From: Parasalinivibrio latis
Lineage (GTDB): Bacteria; Pseudomonadota; Gammaproteobacteria; Enterobacterales; Vibrionaceae
Direction: 5' to 3'
Length of the DNA stretch: 64,000 bases
Assembly: GCF_036825535.1 (NCBI RefSeq)
Contig: NZ_CP098812.1
Coordinates: 1,736,001 to 1,800,000, forward strand
Each line of letters starts with the position of its first letter. The first letter of the stretch is position 1. The notes below the pieces were generated by a model that did not search any database, was not told where the DNA came from, and saw only the letters and a list, made by a program, of their open reading frames with translations. Both the position numbers and the translations under genes were made by a program. Below are positions 60,803-64,000 of the stretch, piece after piece.

Positions 60803-62224
60803 TCAGGCCGCTTTTAGCCCATAGACGCTAAATTGCATCACTCTCTGGACTATTTGGCGCGCATTGAGCCCAATTTTGCGAAGATAAGCCTCCATCAGGG
60901 CTATCTTTTTGATGTTCTGTGCCGCTGCGGCCAGGAAGCACTGGATTTGTACTTTCAACAGGCCACGGAACCTCGCATAGCGATGGCCATGGTGTTGTTT
61001 GGCATCCGCGAAGCTTCGCTCCACCGTCTCTGCCCGTCGTCGGTACACTTTCTTACCCCAAGTGGTCAGTCTCAGGGCATTGGCATTCTCAACCGATTTC
61101 TCGAACAGGTGCCGGGTTATCACCCGTTTGTGGTTTTCACTCTTGGTGCAATCAGCACGCAGTGGACAGGTTTTGCATGTCTGCGGGTTTGAGTGATATT
61201 CACGGTAAGCTTGTCGGTTGGTGGTCTTGTAGACCAGTGCCTGCCCCTGAGGACAGAGATAGCGGTCCGTCTCTTTGTCGTAACGGAAGTGCTTTTTCTT
61301 GATAGGATTCTTTGTACGGTGAGGCCGGCGGTATCCCATGACCGGCAGGATTTGGCGCTGCTCCAGTTCATGGCAGATAGTAGCGGTGAAGTAACCGGCA
61401 TCAAGCCCGGCGGCGATAGGCGAGAGCGTAAAGCGCGCTAACGTGGTATCCAGACGGGTGATATACGGTTGGGCGTCATTCACATTGCCCGGCGTGACAT
61501 GGGTGTCGAGGATGATGCCGTGTTTGCCGTCGACGGTGCGATGGTCAAGGTAGAAGAAGCCCTGGGGCTTTTGGTCCCGTGTCATAAACCCGCTTTCTGG
61601 GTCGGTGGTGCTGACTTTGGTGTTTTTCTCGATGTGAGCATCTTTCGGCTTGAGCGGGCGTTTTCCTTCCGCTGCACGGTCAGCTTCAACCGCTTCATCT
61701 AACAGCTCGGCATAAGCGCTGACGTTTTGTTTCACCCGTTCGTTACGGTATTTACGTTTGTTGGCATTGGCTTTCAGGTGAGTGCTGTCGGTAAACAAGA
61801 CGCGTCCATCGACCATGCCTTTGTTCATCGCCTGTTCGACGATACGGATGAAGAGGCGCTCAAAGATATCGGTACCGTTGAAGCGACGGCGGCGGTTCTG
61901 GCTCAAGGTGGACGCATCAATCACCTTTTCAGTGAGCGACATCCGCAGGAACCAGCGGTAAGCGATATTGACCTCGATGTCTTTAACGAGCTGGCGTTCA
62001 CTTTTGACGCCGAAGAGGAAGCCAAGGAGCAGGATTTTGAACAGGCGAACGGGGTCTATCGCAGGGCGGCCATTGTTGTGGCAATAGAGGTGGGCGACTT
62101 CGTCGCGGATAAATTCAAAGTCGACGGCAGCATCGATTTTGCGAACGAGATGGTTTTTGGGGACCAACTGTTCGAGTGTCACCATCTCAATTTCATATTG
62201 TTGAGGGCCAGGGTCTTTAAGCAT
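60803..62224 (-). CDS. IS1182-family transposase
   Basis: The 473-residue protein starts with a DUF772-type domain (about 20-110: NGRPAIDPVRLFKILLLGF, ERQLVKDIEVNIAYRWFLRM). The DDE catalytic domain follows: Asp in LFTDSTHLKANANKRK (about 145), Asp in GLDAGYFTA (about 275) and Glu in RRAETVERSFADAKQHHG (about 408). A cysteine-rich insert (CKTCPLRADC) sits before the last acidic residue. The frame is intact, so the element may be active. Confidence 0.92.
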   Translation of the reverse strand: MLKDPGPQQYEIEMVTLEQLVPKNHLVRKIDAAVDFEFIRDEVAHLYCHNNGRPAIDPVRLFKILLLGFLFGVKSERQLVKDIEVNIAYRWFLRMSLTEKVIDASTLSQNRRRRFNGTDIFERLFIRIVEQAMNKGMVDGRVLFTDSTHLKANANKRKYRNERVKQNVSAYAELLDEAVEADRAAEGKRPLKPKDAHIEKNTKVSTTDPESGFMTRDQKPQGFFYLDHRTVDGKHGIILDTHVTPGNVNDAQPYITRLDTTLARFTLSPIAAGLDAGYFTATICHELEQRQILPVMGYRRPHRTKNPIKKKHFRYDKETDRYLCPQGQALVYKTTNRQAYREYHSNPQTCKTCPLRADCTKSENHKRVITRHLFEKSVENANALRLTTWGKKVYRRRAETVERSFADAKQHHGHRYARFRGLLKVQIQCFLAAAAQNIKKIALMEAYLRKIGLNARQIVQRVMQFSVYGLKAA

Positions 62225-62263
62225 GTCACCACATCCATGATTGATTTGCTTATCCCTTATTAG

Positions 62264-62294
62264 ATCAAAGCCCCAGCCAAATGGCTAGGGCTTT
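62264..62294. terminator. Terminator-like hairpin in the right end of the insertion sequence
   Basis: AAAGCCCCAGCC and GGCTAGGGCTTT pair around AAAT with one G-T type mismatch. It could stop yajQ read-through from entering the transposase gene. Confidence 0.7.
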
Positions 62295-62306
62295 GTCAGC
62301 AGTCTG

Positions 62307-62326
62307 AAGGCTCCAAAAGGAGCCTT
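62307..62326. repeat. Right copy of the 20-bp terminator palindrome flanking the insertion sequence
   Basis: AAGGCTCCAAAAGGAGCCTT lies 22 bp after the yajQ stop. On the yajQ (minus) strand it is followed by CAGACTGC of the insertion sequence instead of a T-tract. Confidence 0.85.
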
Positions 62327-62348
62327 TAGCTGCGATTACACAGGCGTA

Positions 62349-62831
62349 TTAGTCACGGAAGTTGGTGAACTGGAAAGGCTGGCCAAGATCGGACTCGCGA
62401 ACGAGTTGCATTGTGGCTTGCAGGTCGTCACGCTTCTTGCCGGTAACACGAACTTGCTTGTCCTGGATTTGAGCTTGGACTTTAATCTTGGATGCCTTGA
62501 TTGCTTTTACCAGTTTACGGCCAGTGTCAGTGTCAATTCCATTCTTGAAATTGATTTGCTGGTGGAACTGCTTGCCTGAATGCTCGGCGTCTTTTACTTC
62601 CATTGCGCGGGCATCAACACCTCGCTTTGCCAGGTTGCCGCGAAGAATATCCAGCATCTGACGCAGTTGGAAATCATCCTCAGCAGACATTTTCACTGTC
62701 TCATCTTTCTGCTCAAAACTTGCGTCCACACCCCGGAAATCGAAGCGTCCACTCAGCTCACGGCTCGAGTTGTCGACGGCGTTTTTCAGTTCAACGGCAT
62801 CAATTTCGGAAACAATATCAAATGAAGGCAT
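62349..62831 (-). CDS. yajQ: YajQ family nucleotide-binding protein
   Basis: The 160-residue protein has two ferredoxin-like domains in the usual YajQ order. MPSFDIVSEIDAVELKNAVD opens domain 1, FDFRGVDASFEQKD follows, and the strongly basic KLVKAIKASKIKVQAQIQDK forms the second half. Length is close to E. coli YajQ (163). Members bind tRNA/nucleotides and in Xanthomonas bind cyclic di-GMP to control virulence genes. The gene follows the DAHP synthase by 33 bp on the same strand. Its terminator region has been invaded by the insertion sequence. Confidence 0.95.
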   Translation of the reverse strand: MPSFDIVSEIDAVELKNAVDNSSRELSGRFDFRGVDASFEQKDETVKMSAEDDFQLRQMLDILRGNLAKRGVDARAMEVKDAEHSGKQFHQQINFKNGIDTDTGRKLVKAIKASKIKVQAQIQDKQVRVTGKKRDDLQATMQLVRESDLGQPFQFTNFRD

Positions 62832-62864
62832 GTTCTTTCCCCAGAATAATTCAACGTAAACCTG

Positions 62865-63914
62865 TTAGCGAGCAGCGACGGCAGATGCCAGTACATCCAG
62901 CATTCGCTGCGTATCATTCCAGCCAATACACGGATCCGTGATGGACTGGCCGTAATTTAGGGTAGAAGGGGATGTTACCACCTGGTTCCCTTCCACCAAG
63001 AAGCTTTCAGCCATAATACCGGCGATATGGTTGTCACCTTCGCGGATTTGGCGGCCAATTTCTTCTGCCACATTCAACTGTAATTTATGTTGCTTCTGGC
63101 AATTCGCATGACTGAAATCGACAATAAGACGCTCAGGGAGATCAAACTGCGCAAGCACGCTTGCTGCGTCCACGACATCATGCCGGTGGTAATTAGGCTG
63201 TTTGCCGCCGCGCAGGATCACATGGCCATATGGGTTACCTTCCGTGCGGTAAATAGTCATACGGCCGTCTTTATCCGGCGAACAGAACATGTGGGATGCC
63301 CGAGCAGCACGGACGGCGTCTACGGCAATTTTGACGTTGCCGTCTGTTCCGTTTTTAAATCCAACCGGGCATGAAAGTGCTGATGCCATTTCGCGGTGGA
63401 TCTGGGATTCCGTTGTACGGGCTCCAATCGCCCCCCAAGATATAAGGTCAGCCAGATATTGCCCGGTGATCATGTCGAGAAACTCGGTGGCTGTAGGCAT
63501 ACCCAGGCCGTTAATGTCTACCAGCAATTTACGTGCTGTAGCGAGTCCCCGTGCAATATCATAGGTGTTATCGAGACCAGGGTCGTTGATAAGGCCTTTC
63601 CAGCCTACAACAGTGCGAGGTTTCTCAAAATAAGTGCGCATTACAATGAAAAGCTCAGCAGCATATTTATCTGCTTCTTTTTTAAGCTTTTCTGCGTAGT
63701 CTATAGCCGCAGCAGGATCATGAATAGAGCATGGCCCCACTACAACCAACAGGCGATTTTGGTCTTTCCCTAACAGGATATCTTCAACCTGTCGGCGGGA
63801 TTGCAAGATATGCTCTGACACAGCGTCTGACAGCGGGAATTGGGCTGACAATTCGGTAGGTGTCGGCATTTGGGCAACGGGTTTTGTTCGTAATTCGTCA
63901 GTCTTAAATGGCAT
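62865..63914 (-). CDS. 3-deoxy-7-phosphoheptulonate (DAHP) synthase, class I
   Basis: The ATG at 63914 follows AAGG by 8 nt; product 349 residues, as AroG/AroH (350/348). VVVGPCSIHDPAAAIDYAEK (about 58-77, with the metal-binding cysteine), MRTYFEKPRTVVGWKGL (about 91-107) and GARTTESQIHREMAS (about 166-180) are the PEP and erythrose-4-phosphate sites of class I alpha enzymes. It starts the shikimate pathway to aromatic amino acids. Which aromatic amino acid feeds back cannot be fixed by eye. No clear Trp or Tyr operator is seen in the 86 bp upstream within the window. Confidence 0.93.
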   Translation of the reverse strand: MPFKTDELRTKPVAQMPTPTELSAQFPLSDAVSEHILQSRRQVEDILLGKDQNRLLVVVGPCSIHDPAAAIDYAEKLKKEADKYAAELFIVMRTYFEKPRTVVGWKGLINDPGLDNTYDIARGLATARKLLVDINGLGMPTATEFLDMITGQYLADLISWGAIGARTTESQIHREMASALSCPVGFKNGTDGNVKIAVDAVRAARASHMFCSPDKDGRMTIYRTEGNPYGHVILRGGKQPNYHRHDVVDAASVLAQFDLPERLIVDFSHANCQKQHKLQLNVAEEIGRQIREGDNHIAGIMAESFLVEGNQVVTSPSTLNYGQSITDPCIGWNDTQRMLDVLASAVAAR

Positions 63915-64000
63915 TTTCGTTGCCTTGCGGAACATCGTGTGAGTACTAAAGCTCGCTAAGATAACAGAAAAGAGCGGCCATTAAATCAATCCTGTGACCA

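Larger units (their letters stand above)
60711..62306 (-). mobile_element. IS1182-family insertion sequence
   Basis: The 1.6-kb element has imperfect terminal inverted repeats: CAGATTGCTGACTAACCCC (60711-60729) and CAGACTGCTGACAAAGCCC on the other strand (62288-62306), 16 of 19 matching. One intact transposase gene fills it. Identical 20-bp palindromes lie directly outside both ends. These may be a target duplication of a terminator hairpin or, because a palindrome reads the same both ways, an extension of the terminal repeats. Each end also holds a terminator-like hairpin. Confidence 0.85.

Noticed and set aside
63915..64000. Trp or Tyr repressor operator before the DAHP synthase
   Set aside because: A GTACTAA-like half is present but the second half is missing, and the window ends before a full promoter can be judged.

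Overview
The window looks like a chromosomal segment of a marine gammaproteobacterium of the family Vibrionaceae. The basis is gene content and order: the rplY-radD-rsuA-bcr neighbourhood, DUF3334 and DUF3802-like proteins, a glycine-riboswitch-controlled AGCS symporter, a split class II ribonucleotide reductase, and E. coli-like maeA, polB, nagK and tapT genes. A Grimontia/Enterovibrio-type genome would fit, but the genus is inference from memory of these families. No rRNA, prophage or CRISPR array was seen.

Region by region. 1-6,130: a minus-strand sugar operon, in the order RpiR regulator, split transketolase (two genes), periplasmic binding protein, two CUT1 permeases, FGGY kinase (cut by the window edge). 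6,200-11,560: accessory metabolism (GNAT and macrodomain pair, class II glutamine amidotransferase, 2OG-Fe dioxygenase with a leader that can pair with its own Shine-Dalgarno, MipA/OmpV-like barrel, azoreductase). 11,860-17,850: YidE-type transporter with a structured leader, NrdJa/NrdJb, tRNA-Cys, HAD hydrolase. 17,900-25,100: glycine-riboswitch symporter, a membrane J-domain protein followed by an amidase-fold protein lacking its catalytic serines, a DUF2058 protein and a BCCT transporter. 25,400-29,050: a markedly AT-rich island with a nuclease-helicase pair that fits the Hachiman (HamA-HamB) anti-phage system. 29,190-43,600: core genes (M32 carboxypeptidase, OmpA, polB, rplY, radD with a LexA-like box, rsuA, Bcr-type efflux). 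43,700-49,650: MATE pump and an ABC/FtsX-permease/AttH-lipocalin cassette. 49,650-60,400: long-form GAPDH, DUF3334, tapT, nagK, FabH-like KAS III, DASS transporter, SanA-like protein, maeA. 60,690-64,000: an IS1182-family element sitting at the terminator hairpin of yajQ, then yajQ and a DAHP synthase.

How parts work together. The first operon probably imports a sugar and processes it by kinase plus transketolase chemistry. The island nuclease and helicase overlap by 8 nt and should act as one complex. The ABC ATPase, giant permease and AttH protein overlap or abut and should work at the cell envelope. DAHP synthase and yajQ are 33 bp apart and co-directional. Most convergent gene pairs share clear bidirectional terminators. 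All functional calls rest on reading motifs by eye; no database search was run.
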